From: DASQFQ01 sp963730115
GTDB taxonomy: Bacteria; Actinomycetota; Thermoleophilia; Solirubrobacterales; Solirubrobacteraceae
NCBI GenBank assembly: GCA_963730115.1
Contig: CAVSQM010000001.1
Span: 348,250-412,249 of the forward strand
DNA: 64,000 bases
Direction of reading: 5' to 3'
In this document: piece by piece, positions 16,864 through 24,732 of the stretch
How positions within the stretch are numbered: the stretch's first letter is position 1
Layout of the letters: each line of letters begins with the position of its first letter
Program-made: the position numbers and the translations under genes
Notes under the pieces: generated by a model
What the model was told of the DNA's origin: nothing
Database searches by the model: none
Seen by the model: the letters and a program-made list of their open reading frames with translations, nothing else

Positions 16864-17838
16864 ATGCTGCGCCGCGCCGCCGCATACCTGGTCCTGTGCC
16901 TGTTGCTGCTCGCCGGTTGTGGCGGGAGCGGTGACGACGAGCCCGCGTCCGCGGACAAGACCGCGTCGCCCGATCCGGCGACCGCGAAGCTGATCCAGCG
17001 CAACGAGGCGAACGCCTCGAAGACGCTGACGATCGGCTCCAAGAACTTCACCGAGGAGTTCATCCTCGGCGAGATCTACGCGCAGGCGTTCAAGGCAGGC
17101 GGCTACAAGGTCCGCAAGCGACTCGACTACGGGTCCGAGCTGATCGCCTTCAAGGGCGTCAAGGAGGGCAAGATCGACGCCTACCCCGAGTACACGGGCA
17201 CGGCGCTGACCACGTTCTTCGACGTGCCGCCGGACAAGATCCCCCGCGACGAGCAGGCGGCGTGGGAGGCAGCCAAGGCGGGCTTCGCCAAGAACGGGCT
17301 GACGGCGCTCCCGCCGACGCCGTTCACGAACTCCAACGCGGTCGGGATGACGCAGGCGCGGGCCGCCGAGCTCGGCGTGCAGACGATCTCGGATCTCAAG
17401 CGCCACGCCGACTCGCTGACGCTCTCAGGGTCGCCGGAGTGCCGGCGGCGACTCGACTGCAAGCTCGGGCTGGAGCAGACCTACGGGCTGGACTTCGGCC
17501 GGTACCTGCCGACCGACCTCCCCGACCGCCATTCGGTGCTGACCGGCGGCAAGGCCGACGTCTCGATCGTGTTCTCCACCGACGGCCAGATCGCCGCCGA
17601 CGACCTGCTCGTGCTCGAGGACGACAAGCACCTCTTCCCGCCCTACAACGTCACGCTGGTGGTCAACGACAAGGCGGCCGCCGAGGCGGGCCCGGACCTG
17701 CCGAAGATCGTCGCCCAGGTGCAGCAGGACCTCTCGACGAAGGTCATGCAGGAGCTCAACTCGCGGGTCGACCTCGACAAGGAGAAGCCCGCCGAGGTCG
17801 CCCGCGCCTACCTGCAGCAGTTCGGCTACACCGAGTAG
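16864..17838 (+). CDS. Second quaternary-amine-binding lipoprotein
   Basis: This 324-residue paralogue of the preceding protein has lipobox LAGC at about residue 18. It shares SKNFTEEFILGEIYAQ, DAYPEYTGTAL, LFPPYNVTLVVND and the closing AYLQQFGY. The frame is intact and serves as a template for repairing the frameshift in its neighbour. Having its own promoter suggests that the two receptors are made under different conditions or have different ligands but share one transporter. Confidence 0.92.
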   Translation: MLRRAAAYLVLCLLLLAGCGGSGDDEPASADKTASPDPATAKLIQRNEANASKTLTIGSKNFTEEFILGEIYAQAFKAGGYKVRKRLDYGSELIAFKGVKEGKIDAYPEYTGTALTTFFDVPPDKIPRDEQAAWEAAKAGFAKNGLTALPPTPFTNSNAVGMTQARAAELGVQTISDLKRHADSLTLSGSPECRRRLDCKLGLEQTYGLDFGRYLPTDLPDRHSVLTGGKADVSIVFSTDGQIAADDLLVLEDDKHLFPPYNVTLVVNDKAAAEAGPDLPKIVAQVQQDLSTKVMQELNSRVDLDKEKPAEVARAYLQQFGYTE

Positions 17839-18653
17839 TGCGCGTCCACTCGGTCCTGCCGGAAGCGCTGACGGCGGCGGTCGACGCCGCGCTCGTCGGC
17901 GTCGAGCATGTCTCGCACGTCGGCGCCGGCGACCTGCGCGCGGCCGAGCTGGCGGCGAGCGACCCCGAGGCGCTGGCGCTGATCGGGCCGTTCCGCTCGC
18001 GGGCGGTGGCCGAAGCGGTCGAGGCGACCGCGCCGGTCGGGCTCCCGCTGCTCGCGCCGGTGGCGACGGCGGCCGCGGTCACACGCTCCGACGAGCCCGG
18101 CTGCGAGGACCCGGCTCGCCACCGCGGCACGCTGCTGCGGATGGTCGCGCGCGACACCGAGGTCGCGGCGCGGCTGGCCGAAGACGTGCGCGCGGCCGAG
18201 CAGCAGGCGTTCGTGGTCGCGGGCGACCACGAGTACGGCATCCAGCTCGACGGCCAGCTCGACCACGTGGGGCTGCCGCGGGTGACCGACCCGGCCACCG
18301 CCGACCTCGTTGTGCTCTGCGGGCTGGCGGGCTCGCCCGAGGTGGCGCGCGCCGCGGGGCTCGGGCTGCCGGTGATCGCCTTCGACGGCGTCCAGGGCGG
18401 CGCCCCGGCGATCCCGGACCTGTCGCTGCTGCTGCCGTTCACGCCCGAGGAGGACACGACCGGGGTGAGCGCGGCAACCCGCGCAGCGGCGCTCATCTCC
18501 GACGCCGTGGCCGCCGGCGCCCGCGACCGCACGACGCTGCTGACGGCGATCCGGATCGCCGGGCCGTTCGACGAGCACGGCGACCCCGTGGACCCGCCGG
18601 TGTGGCTCTACCGTGTGGCGGGGACTGGACCTCCAGCCGGACAGCCGCGCTGA
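17838..18653 (+). CDS. Periplasmic-binding-protein-like protein without signal peptide
   Basis: This 271-residue protein resembles the Leu/Ile/Val-binding (Peripla_BP_6) fold: LALIGPFRSRAVAEAVEAT, then GLPLLAPVATAAAVT, then FVVAGDHEYG. The order of strands and ligand loops matches amino-acid receptors. No signal peptide, lipobox or membrane helix precedes it, so it should be cytoplasmic. GTG overlaps the last base of the receptor stop, so it is cotranscribed with the betaine receptor. It may be a cytosolic ligand sensor for the transporter. No effector domain is attached, and the function is inferred only. Confidence 0.6.
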   Translation: MRVHSVLPEALTAAVDAALVGVEHVSHVGAGDLRAAELAASDPEALALIGPFRSRAVAEAVEATAPVGLPLLAPVATAAAVTRSDEPGCEDPARHRGTLLRMVARDTEVAARLAEDVRAAEQQAFVVAGDHEYGIQLDGQLDHVGLPRVTDPATADLVVLCGLAGSPEVARAAGLGLPVIAFDGVQGGAPAIPDLSLLLPFTPEEDTTGVSAATRAAALISDAVAAGARDRTTLLTAIRIAGPFDEHGDPVDPPVWLYRVAGTGPPAGQPR

Positions 18654-18723
18654 GCGCGCCGGTAGGCGCGCCATGTCCTCGTGAGCCGACGAGCTCCAAG
18701 TCCAGCTGCTGCACCCCGCCGCC

Positions 18724-19122
18724 GTGCCGCCTGCGCGCACCCGCGCGGGTGACGCGGGCTTCGACCTGCGTTGCGTCGAGAGCTTCGCGCTCGCGCCCGG
18801 CCGGCGGGCCGTGGTGCCGACCGGCGTCGCCGTCGCACTGCCCGACGGGCACGCCGGCCTCGTGGTCCCCCGCTCCGGCCTCGCCGCCCGCTACGGGATC
18901 AGCGTGGTCAACGGCCCCGGCCTCATCGACCCGAGCTACCGCGGCGAGATCCGCGTCGTGCTCGTCAACCTCGGCGACGAGCCCTACCAGGGCGAGCCGG
19001 GCGACCGGATCGCGCAGCTCCTGCTGGTGCCGTTCTCGGCCCCGGCCGCGCGCGTCGTCGAGGCGCTGCCGGAGTCCGCCGACGGGCGCGGGACGGGCGG
19101 CTTCGGCTCCTCGGGCCGCTGA
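18724..19122 (+). CDS. dut: Deoxyuridine 5'-triphosphate nucleotidohydrolase
   Basis: This trimeric dUTPase hydrolyses dUTP to dUMP, keeping uracil out of DNA and feeding thymidylate synthesis. All five motifs are visible: AGDAGFDLR, PRSGLAARYGI, NGPGLIDPSYRGEI, GDRIAQLLL and GRGTGGFGSSG. The coding sequence clearly extends upstream of the GTG at 18724 (ELQVQLLHPAA). A GTG at 18681 would be the natural start if one base is removed near 18687. The listed start is therefore the conservative one, and the true protein is about 147 residues. Confidence 0.9.
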   Translation: MPPARTRAGDAGFDLRCVESFALAPGRRAVVPTGVAVALPDGHAGLVVPRSGLAARYGISVVNGPGLIDPSYRGEIRVVLVNLGDEPYQGEPGDRIAQLLLVPFSAPAARVVEALPESADGRGTGGFGSSGR

Positions 19123-19132
19123 GCGCGGGCCC

Positions 19133-19319
19133 GGCGTTCGCGGCAGCGCCGCCGAACGTCAACGGCTGGCTGGGTGGGGGTGGGTTTCGGCCGGAAGCGG
19201 CACGAATGTCACCTCAACCACCTGATGGGTGGTCGAGACGACACTCGTGGGCGCCGCGGGCGTTTGACCCGTCCCCTCGATGCCCGCCGTTGACGTTCGG
19301 CGGCGCTGCCGCGAACGCC
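19133..19319. repeat. Palindromic element with 34-bp perfect inverted ends
   Basis: The 34 bases at 19133-19166 are repeated exactly in inverted orientation at 19286-19319, around a 119-base core. The core holds a second, imperfect inverted repeat (CACGAATGTC with GACACTCGTG, and CCACCTGATGGGTGG at the centre). GGCC flanks both outer ends. It lies ten bases after the dut stop and inside the 3' end of the convergent hflX reading frame. The form fits a MITE-like element or a very large bidirectional terminator. No second copy was seen in this window. Confidence 0.7.
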
Positions 19320-20618
19320 TGGCCTACGCCTCGCCGCGTCGCCGTCGCCGTTCGCGTAGCGGTCGAAGCGCTCGGCCACCACGGCGGGCAGGCGTACGCT
19401 GACGCGGACGCCCTCGGCGGTGTCCTCGCGCTCGAGGTCTCCGGCCATGTCGTGGAGCTCGGACAGCGTCTGGCCCTCCGAGAACGGGACGAGCAGCTCG
19501 ACGTCGCGCAGCTGGCGCTCGAACGACTCGGCGATCGCGGCGCCGAGCTCGTCCATCCCCTCGCCGGTGACGGCCGACACGAGGAAGCCCTCGGGGTGGC
19601 GGAAGGCCAGCTCGTGTCGGCGCTCCTCGGTCAGCAGGTCGGCCTTGTTGAGCACCAGCAGCCGCGGCGAGTCGCCCGCGCCGATCTCCTCGAGCACGTC
19701 CTCGACCGCGCGCGCCATCTCCACGAGCTCCTCCTCGGGCGCGTGGGCGTCGACCACGTGGAGGATCAGGTCGGCGAGCTTCGTCTCCTCGAGGGTCGCC
19801 GCGAACGCGTTGACGAGCTGGTGGGGCAGCTTGCGGATGAAGCCGACGGTGTCGGTGACCAGGTAGGTCCGGCCCTCGAGCCGCAGCGTGCGCGTCGTCG
19901 GGTCGAGCGTGTGGAACAGGCGGTCGCGGACTCCGACCTCGGCGCCGGTGAGCTTGTTGAGCAGCGTCGACTTGCCGGCGTTCGTGTAGCCGGCGAGCGC
20001 GACGTTGGGCAGGTGCGCGCGCTCGCGCTCGGCGCGCATTACCGCTCGCGTCGACTTCACGTGCTCGAGCCGCCGCCGCAGGGCCGAGATGCGGTCGCGC
20101 GCGAGCCGGCGGTCGGTCTCGATCTGCGACTCGCCCGGGCCCCGGGTGCCGATGCCGCCCACGCCGCGGCCGGCGCCGAGACGCTCGAGGTGCGTCCACA
20201 GGCCGCGCATGCGGGCCATGTTGTATTCGAGCTGCGCGAGCTCGACCTGGAGCTTGCCGTCGGCCGTGTGGGCGTGCCCGGCGAAGATGTCGAGGATCAC
20301 CGCGGTGCGGTCGATGACCGGCATCCCGAGCGCCTCCTCGAGGTTGCGCTCCTGCCGCGGGGTCAGCTCGTCGTCGACCGCGACGAGGTTCGCGTCCGCC
20401 GCCTTGAGCAGGGGCTTGAGCTCGTCGACCTTGCCCGAGCCGAGGTAGAGGTTCGGGTGCGGCTTCTCGCGATGCTGGACGACCTCCCCCACCACGGCCA
20501 CGCCGGCCGTGCGCAGAAGCTCCTTCAGCTCCGAGAGATCGTCGCCCGTGGGCGAGGCGCCGATGCAGTACGCGCGCTGTCGCGCGCGGCCCTGGACGCC
20601 GTTGTCGCTACTTGCCAT
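19209..20618 (-). CDS. hflX: GTPase HflX
   Basis: This ribosome-associated GTPase splits stalled or heat-damaged 70S ribosomes. The N-terminal HflX domain includes LYLGSGKVDELKPL, then a linker with GRGVGGIGTRGPGESQIETD. The G domain has G1 GYTNAGKSTLLN, G3 DTVGFIRKLPH, G4 NKAD and G5 SAVTGEG. The ATG at 20618 is chosen because a TACAAT box lies eight bases upstream. The last roughly 38 residues (from RRRPGVRGSAAERQR) are encoded by the palindromic element, so the native C-terminus has probably been replaced or lies in another frame ending at 19324. Confidence 0.9.
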   Translation of the reverse strand: MASSDNGVQGRARQRAYCIGASPTGDDLSELKELLRTAGVAVVGEVVQHREKPHPNLYLGSGKVDELKPLLKAADANLVAVDDELTPRQERNLEEALGMPVIDRTAVILDIFAGHAHTADGKLQVELAQLEYNMARMRGLWTHLERLGAGRGVGGIGTRGPGESQIETDRRLARDRISALRRRLEHVKSTRAVMRAERERAHLPNVALAGYTNAGKSTLLNKLTGAEVGVRDRLFHTLDPTTRTLRLEGRTYLVTDTVGFIRKLPHQLVNAFAATLEETKLADLILHVVDAHAPEEELVEMARAVEDVLEEIGAGDSPRLLVLNKADLLTEERRHELAFRHPEGFLVSAVTGEGMDELGAAIAESFERQLRDVELLVPFSEGQTLSELHDMAGDLEREDTAEGVRVSVRLPAVVAERFDRYANGDGDAARRRPGVRGSAAERQRRASRGRVKRPRRPRVSSRPPIRWLR

Positions 20619-20626
20619 CCACACCC

Positions 20627-20632
20627 ATTGTA
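20627..20632 (-). promoter_or_regulatory. -10 box (TACAAT) of hflX
   Basis: On the minus strand TACAAT lies eight bases before ATG 20618, predicting a leaderless hflX transcript independent of the DUF429 gene just upstream. Confidence 0.5.
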
Positions 20633-20640
20633 GGCCGCCA

Positions 20641-21429
20641 TCAGGCCAGCTCGGACCGGGCGGGCGCGGGCAGCTTCGAGTAGCGCGGCAACAGGTGGGC
20701 GGTCGGGATGACCATCACGCCCTCCGCGGGATCGCCGACCCACGTGCCGAGCCCGACGCTCAGCGCGTACGCCGCATAGGCCGCGGCGCAGGCGTCGATC
20801 TCGTCGAGCGTGCGGTGCCACAGGCCGCCGTCGTCGTCGGCGACGCCCTTGAGCTTGAGCGCCGCGATCCGCTGCTGGCCGCCCCCTGGGGTGCGCTTGG
20901 GCGGCGGGCGGTGGCCGAGCAGCGCGCAGAAGATCGCGTCCGGGTAGGTCTCGAACACGCGCCCGGCGCGCATCGGTGACGACCCGACGGTGCCTTCGAA
21001 GGCGCCGTTGGCGCTCTCCGGCGCGTAGCGGCCGAGCGGCTCGAGCGCCTCGAACAGGCCGAACCCGACCGTCATCCACTCCGGCGCCGGCTCGTCGGCG
21101 GCCGGCACCGGGTAGAGCGGCAGGCCGCGGCGGAACAGGACGGCGTCGCACACCCGCATGCGCTCGTAGCGGCCGTCCGGCAGGCCGAGCGTGGCGCGCG
21201 CGGGCGCCTCCGGGCCGAGCAGGCCGAGCCGCCGCCCCGACGGCGCGTCGATCCCCACCACGGCCTCGCCGCGCCCGAAGCCCTGGATCGTGCGCGCGAC
21301 GTCCTCGACCGTGCCGGGCGCGTAGAACGTCGCCACGAGCTCGACGCCCTCCGCGCCCCGGCGCTCGTGCAGGGTGCAGAGCTGCTGGTTGTCCGGGCGC
21401 GCAGACACGTCGATGCCGCAGAACCTCAT
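20641..21429 (-). CDS. DUF429 (predicted RNase H-like) protein
   Basis: This 262-residue protein resembles DUF429. It opens with FCGIDVSARPDNQQ and has AVVGIDAPSG and, later, VFETYPDAIFCALLG, giving the acidic residues expected of an RNase H-like fold. Family function is not established. It ends 22 bases before hflX on the same strand. Its first 15 bases are repeated in the upstream 50-bp tandem array, whose short open frames lead directly into this start codon. Confidence 0.75.
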   Translation of the reverse strand: MRFCGIDVSARPDNQQLCTLHERRGAEGVELVATFYAPGTVEDVARTIQGFGRGEAVVGIDAPSGRRLGLLGPEAPARATLGLPDGRYERMRVCDAVLFRRGLPLYPVPAADEPAPEWMTVGFGLFEALEPLGRYAPESANGAFEGTVGSSPMRAGRVFETYPDAIFCALLGHRPPPKRTPGGGQQRIAALKLKGVADDDGGLWHRTLDEIDACAAAYAAYALSVGLGTWVGDPAEGVMVIPTAHLLPRYSKLPAPARSELA

Positions 21430-21620
21430 CAGCTGATGGTGACTCGGTCGCGAGGAGTCTGCGGGCCGCAGAACCTCATCAGCTGATGGTGACTCGGTCG
21501 CGAGGAGTCTGCGGGCCGCAGAACCTCATCAGCTGATGGTGACTCGGTCGCGAGGAGTCTGCGGGCCGCAGAACCTCATCAGCTGATGGTGACTCGGTCG
21601 CGAGTAGCCTGCGGGCCGCA
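21421..21620. repeat. Four tandem copies of a 50-bp unit
   Basis: Copies lie at 21421-21470, 21471-21520, 21521-21570 and 21571-21620. The first three are identical and the fourth differs at two positions. A diverged partial fifth copy continues to about 21645. Each unit holds a perfect palindrome, CATCAGCTGATG, and a second dyad, CTGCGG-N-CCGCAG. There are no unique spacers, so it is not a CRISPR array. It fills the divergent intergenic region between the DUF429 gene and dapE. Confidence 0.95.
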
Positions 21621-21629
21621 GAAGCGCAT
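21429..21629 (-). other. Chain of four overlapping 16-codon mini-ORFs
   Basis: On the minus strand the repeats encode MRFCGPQATRDRVTIS once (start 21629) and MRFCGPQTPRDRVTIS three times (starts 21579, 21529, 21479). Each stop overlaps the next ATG by one base (TGATG), and the last overlaps the DUF429 start at 21429. Each peptide begins with the same MRFCG as the DUF429 protein, so the array probably arose by duplicating that start region. Each ATG is preceded by CACCAT and six bases, which could also be a weak -10. Whether any mini-ORF is translated is unknown. Confidence 0.4.
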
Positions 21630-21634
21630 GCGCG

Positions 21635-21640
21635 TATGGT
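21635..21640 (+). promoter_or_regulatory. -10 box (TATGGT) of dapE
   Basis: TATGGT lies eight bases before ATG 21649 and supports that start over an upstream in-frame ATG at 21586 inside the repeat array. The tandem repeats occupy the region just upstream, where activators or a -35 would sit. Confidence 0.45.
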
Positions 21641-21648
21641 GCCCGCTC

Positions 21649-22686
21649 ATGCCACTCAGCGACAGTGACCTCGGCGAGCGCCTCGCGGCCCGCACGCTGG
21701 AGCTGATCGACCTTCCCTCGGAGTCTCGCGACGAGGCGCGGCTCGCGGCCCATGTGCTCGAGCTGCTCCCGGGCGCGCGCGACCTCGGGGACACCGGCGT
21801 GCTGGCCGGGCCCGAAGGTGCGCGGGTGCTGCTCGGCGGGCATCTCGACACCGTTCCCGCCCAGGGCAACCGGCCGGGCCGGCGGGAGGGCGGGCGCGTG
21901 ATCGGGCTGGGCGCGAGCGACATGAAGGGCGCGCTGGCGGTGATGATCGAGCTGGTCCGCGACGGGGCGCCGTTCGGGGCGCTGCTCTTCGGCCGCGAGG
22001 AGCTCCCGTTCGACGAGAGCGCGCTGACGCCGCTGCTCGCGCGCCACCCGCTGGCGCCCGAGCTGGTGGTGATGATGGAGCCGACCGACAACGCCATCCA
22101 CGCCGGCTGCCTCGGCAACATCAACGCGACGTGGACGTTCCACGGCGTCTCCGGCCACTCGGCGCGGCCCTGGTTCGCCGACAACGCGATCACGCGCGCG
22201 GCGGCGGGCGTGACCGCGCTGGCCGCGCACGATCCGGAGCCGCACGCGTTCGACGGGCTCGAGTTCGTCGAGGTGGCGTCCGTCACCAAGATCGCGGGCG
22301 GGATCGCCATGAACGTGATCCCCGGCGAGGCGACCGCGCACGTGAACTACCGCTACGCGCCCGGCCGCACGCCGGAGGCGGCCGAGGCACGGCTGGCGGA
22401 GCTGTGCGACGGCCACGGCGAGCTGCGGATCGACGCCAACGCGCCGTCGGGGCCCGTGGCGCGCGGGCCGCTGGTGGACGCGCTGATCGCCGCGGGCGGA
22501 CTGGAGGTGGCGCCGAAGCAGGCGTGGACGCCGGTGGCGGAGTTCGGCCAGTCGGGGCTGGCCGCGGTCAACTTCGGGCCCGGCGACCCGCCGCAGGCGC
22601 ACACGCGCGATGAGTCGATCTCCGTCGCGGCGCTCGTGCGCAGCTACCGCGTGCTTGAGCGGTTCGCCGCCGAGGTGCTCGCATGA
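21649..22686 (+). CDS. dapE: Succinyl-diaminopimelate desuccinylase
   Basis: This M20-family zinc hydrolase releases LL-diaminopimelate from its N-succinyl form. Metal-site motifs are visible as GGHLDTVPAQ, GASDMKGALAVM, GREELPFDES and MMEPTDNAIHAGCLG. The dimerisation-domain histidine is in HGVSGHSARPW. The length of 345 residues is normal for the actinobacterial type. It overlaps the aminotransferase gene by four bases (ATGA), making a dapE-dapC operon, with dapD and dapF convergent beyond. Confidence 0.9.
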   Translation: MPLSDSDLGERLAARTLELIDLPSESRDEARLAAHVLELLPGARDLGDTGVLAGPEGARVLLGGHLDTVPAQGNRPGRREGGRVIGLGASDMKGALAVMIELVRDGAPFGALLFGREELPFDESALTPLLARHPLAPELVVMMEPTDNAIHAGCLGNINATWTFHGVSGHSARPWFADNAITRAAAGVTALAAHDPEPHAFDGLEFVEVASVTKIAGGIAMNVIPGEATAHVNYRYAPGRTPEAAEARLAELCDGHGELRIDANAPSGPVARGPLVDALIAAGGLEVAPKQAWTPVAEFGQSGLAAVNFGPGDPPQAHTRDESISVAALVRSYRVLERFAAEVLA

Positions 22687-23849
22687 AGCCGTCGCCCATC
22701 CTCAGCGGCCTCAAGACGTATCCCTTCGTGCGCCTCACCGAGGCGAAGCGCGAGCTCGCTGCCCGCGGCATCCCGATCGTCGACTTCGGCATCGGCGAGC
22801 CGCGTGAGGACACGCCGCCCTTCATCCGCGAGCGCCTGGCCGCGTCGCTGACGCCGAAGTCGACCTACCCGCTCGCCGAGGGCCTGCCGGAGCTGCGCGA
22901 GGCGGTGGCGGGCTGGGTCGCGCGGCGCTTCGGCCCGCAGCTCGACCCGGCCACCGAGGTCCTCCCGACGCTCGGCTCCAAGGAGGCGATCTTCCACCTC
23001 GCCCAGGTCGTCGGCGGCGACTTCGTAGCCGTGACCACGCCCGGCTACCCCGTGGCCGAGCGCGGCGCGGCGTTCGCGGGCAAGCAGGTGCTCGAGCTCG
23101 AGCTGGCGCCGGAGCGCGGCTTCCTCCCCGACCTCGGCGCCGTCGACGCCGCCACCTGGGAGCGCACGGCGATCCTCTGGCTCAACTACCCGAACAACCC
23201 GACGGCGGCCTCCGCCCCGCTCGAGCTCTACGAGCAGGCGGCCGCGATCGCGCGCGAGCACGACGTCGTGGTCGCCTCCGACGAGGCCTACTCGGAGATC
23301 TACTTCGGCGCGGTGCCGCCCGTCTCGGCGCTGCAGGTCGCCGACCGCACCAACGTGATCGCGTTCAACACGCTGTCGAAGCGCTCGTCGATGCCCGGCT
23401 ACCGCAGCGGCTTCGTGGCCGGCGACCCCGAGGTGATCGCCGCCCTCAAGCGCTACCGGCCCAACGTCGGCGTCGCCCCGCCGGAGTTCATCCAGCACGC
23501 GGCGGCCGCGGCCTGGGACGACGACGCGCACGTGGAGGACGTGCGAGCGCTCTACCGCGCCAAGCGCGACGTGCTGCTGCCGGTGTTCGAGGCGGCGGGC
23601 ATCTACCACGCGGGCGGCGACGCGACGTTCTTCCTCTGGCTCGGCGCCGGCGAGCGCGCCGACGCGCTGGCCGCCGAGCTGCTCGAGCGCGGTGTCGTGG
23701 TCGCCCCCGGCTCGTTCTTCGGGCCCGCCGGCGAGGGCTTCCTGCGGCTCGCGCTGGTGCCGACGCTCGCCGAGTGCGAGCGCGCCGCCGACCTACTGAG
23801 ATCAGTCGTTGGCGTGCAGGGCGGCGTTGAGCCCGGCCCAGGCGCCTGA
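22683..23849 (+). CDS. dapC: Succinyldiaminopimelate transaminase
   Basis: This class I/II PLP aminotransferase converts N-succinyl-2-amino-6-ketopimelate with glutamate. The cofactor lysine is in NTLSKRSSMPGYRSGF at about residue 230. The cofactor aspartate is in VASDEAYSEIYF, and LNYPNNPT and the closing arginine region (FLRLALVPT) are present. The 388-residue length fits DapC, and its position after dapE supports that specificity over other aminotransferases. The 3' end overlaps the convergent dapD gene by 48 bases. Confidence 0.9.
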   Translation: MKPSPILSGLKTYPFVRLTEAKRELAARGIPIVDFGIGEPREDTPPFIRERLAASLTPKSTYPLAEGLPELREAVAGWVARRFGPQLDPATEVLPTLGSKEAIFHLAQVVGGDFVAVTTPGYPVAERGAAFAGKQVLELELAPERGFLPDLGAVDAATWERTAILWLNYPNNPTAASAPLELYEQAAAIAREHDVVVASDEAYSEIYFGAVPPVSALQVADRTNVIAFNTLSKRSSMPGYRSGFVAGDPEVIAALKRYRPNVGVAPPEFIQHAAAAAWDDDAHVEDVRALYRAKRDVLLPVFEAAGIYHAGGDATFFLWLGAGERADALAAELLERGVVVAPGSFFGPAGEGFLRLALVPTLAECERAADLLRSVVGVQGGVEPGPGA

Positions 23850-24725
23850 GCGCGGCATCGCCTCGACCGCGCCACTCTGCGAGTTGCGGCGGAACAGCAG
23901 GCCGTCGGCGCCGGACAGGTCGAGCGCCTTGACGACCTCGCCGTCGGGCAGCGTCACGCGCGTGCCGGCGGTGACGTAGAGGCCGGCCTCGACGATGCAG
24001 TCGTCGCCGAGCGAGATGCCCAGCCCGGCGTTCGCGCCCAGCAGGCAGCGCTCGCCGATCGAGATCACCGCCGTGCCGCCGCCGGACAGCGTGCCCATGA
24101 TCGAGCTGCCGCCGCCGATGTCGGAGCCGTCGCCGACCACCACGCCCGCGCTGATCCGGCCCTCGACCATCGAGGCGCCGAGCGTGCCGGCGTTGAAGTT
24201 CACGAACCCCTCGTGCATGACCGTCGTGCCCTCCGCGAGGTGGGCGCCGAGCCGCACGCGCGAGGCGTCGGCGATCCGCACGCCGGACGGCGCGACGTAG
24301 TCGGTCATGCGCGGGAACTTGTCGACGCCGTGGACCACGAGCGGCTCGCCGGCGCCGCGGAAGCGCATCCGCACCTCGGACAGCGCGGCGGGGTCGACCG
24401 GCCCGTGGCTCGTCCACGCGACGTTGGGCAGCACGCCGAAGATCCCCTCGAGCGAGAGGCCGTGCGGCTTGACGAGGCGGTGCGAGAGCAGGTGGAGGCG
24501 CAGATAGGCGTCGTAGGCGTCGGTCGGCGCCGACTCGAGGTCGTCGAGCACGGTGACGACCTCGACCTCCTGCACGCCGCGCAGCGCGTCCTCGTGCTTG
24601 ACCTCGCCGGTCGTCGTCCCCGGGGATCCGTCGGCCGGTCCCAGCTGCGGGTCGGGGAAGAGCACGTCGAGGACGCGCCCGTCGGCGGTCAGCGTCGCCA
24701 GTCCTCTGCCCCAGGCCTCGGTCAT
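23802..24725 (-). CDS. dapD: Tetrahydrodipicolinate N-succinyltransferase
   Basis: This transfers succinyl from succinyl-CoA to tetrahydrodipicolinate. The 307-residue protein is of the mycobacterial DapD type, with an N-terminal alpha/beta domain, then a left-handed beta-helix of hexapeptide turns from about residue 150 (GVRIADASRVRLGAHLAEG through IEIGERCLLGANAG-like turns to GDDCIVEAGLYVTAGT). It starts seven bases after dapF, and a TAGTTT sequence at the end of dapF could be its own -10. Confidence 0.92.
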   Translation of the reverse strand: MTEAWGRGLATLTADGRVLDVLFPDPQLGPADGSPGTTTGEVKHEDALRGVQEVEVVTVLDDLESAPTDAYDAYLRLHLLSHRLVKPHGLSLEGIFGVLPNVAWTSHGPVDPAALSEVRMRFRGAGEPLVVHGVDKFPRMTDYVAPSGVRIADASRVRLGAHLAEGTTVMHEGFVNFNAGTLGASMVEGRISAGVVVGDGSDIGGGSSIMGTLSGGGTAVISIGERCLLGANAGLGISLGDDCIVEAGLYVTAGTRVTLPDGEVVKALDLSGADGLLFRRNSQSGAVEAMPRSGAWAGLNAALHAND

Positions 24726-24732
24726 CGGCGGG

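Noticed and set aside
21421..21620. Regular repeats resembling a CRISPR array
   Set aside because: Units are directly adjacent with no unique spacers, and there are no cas genes.
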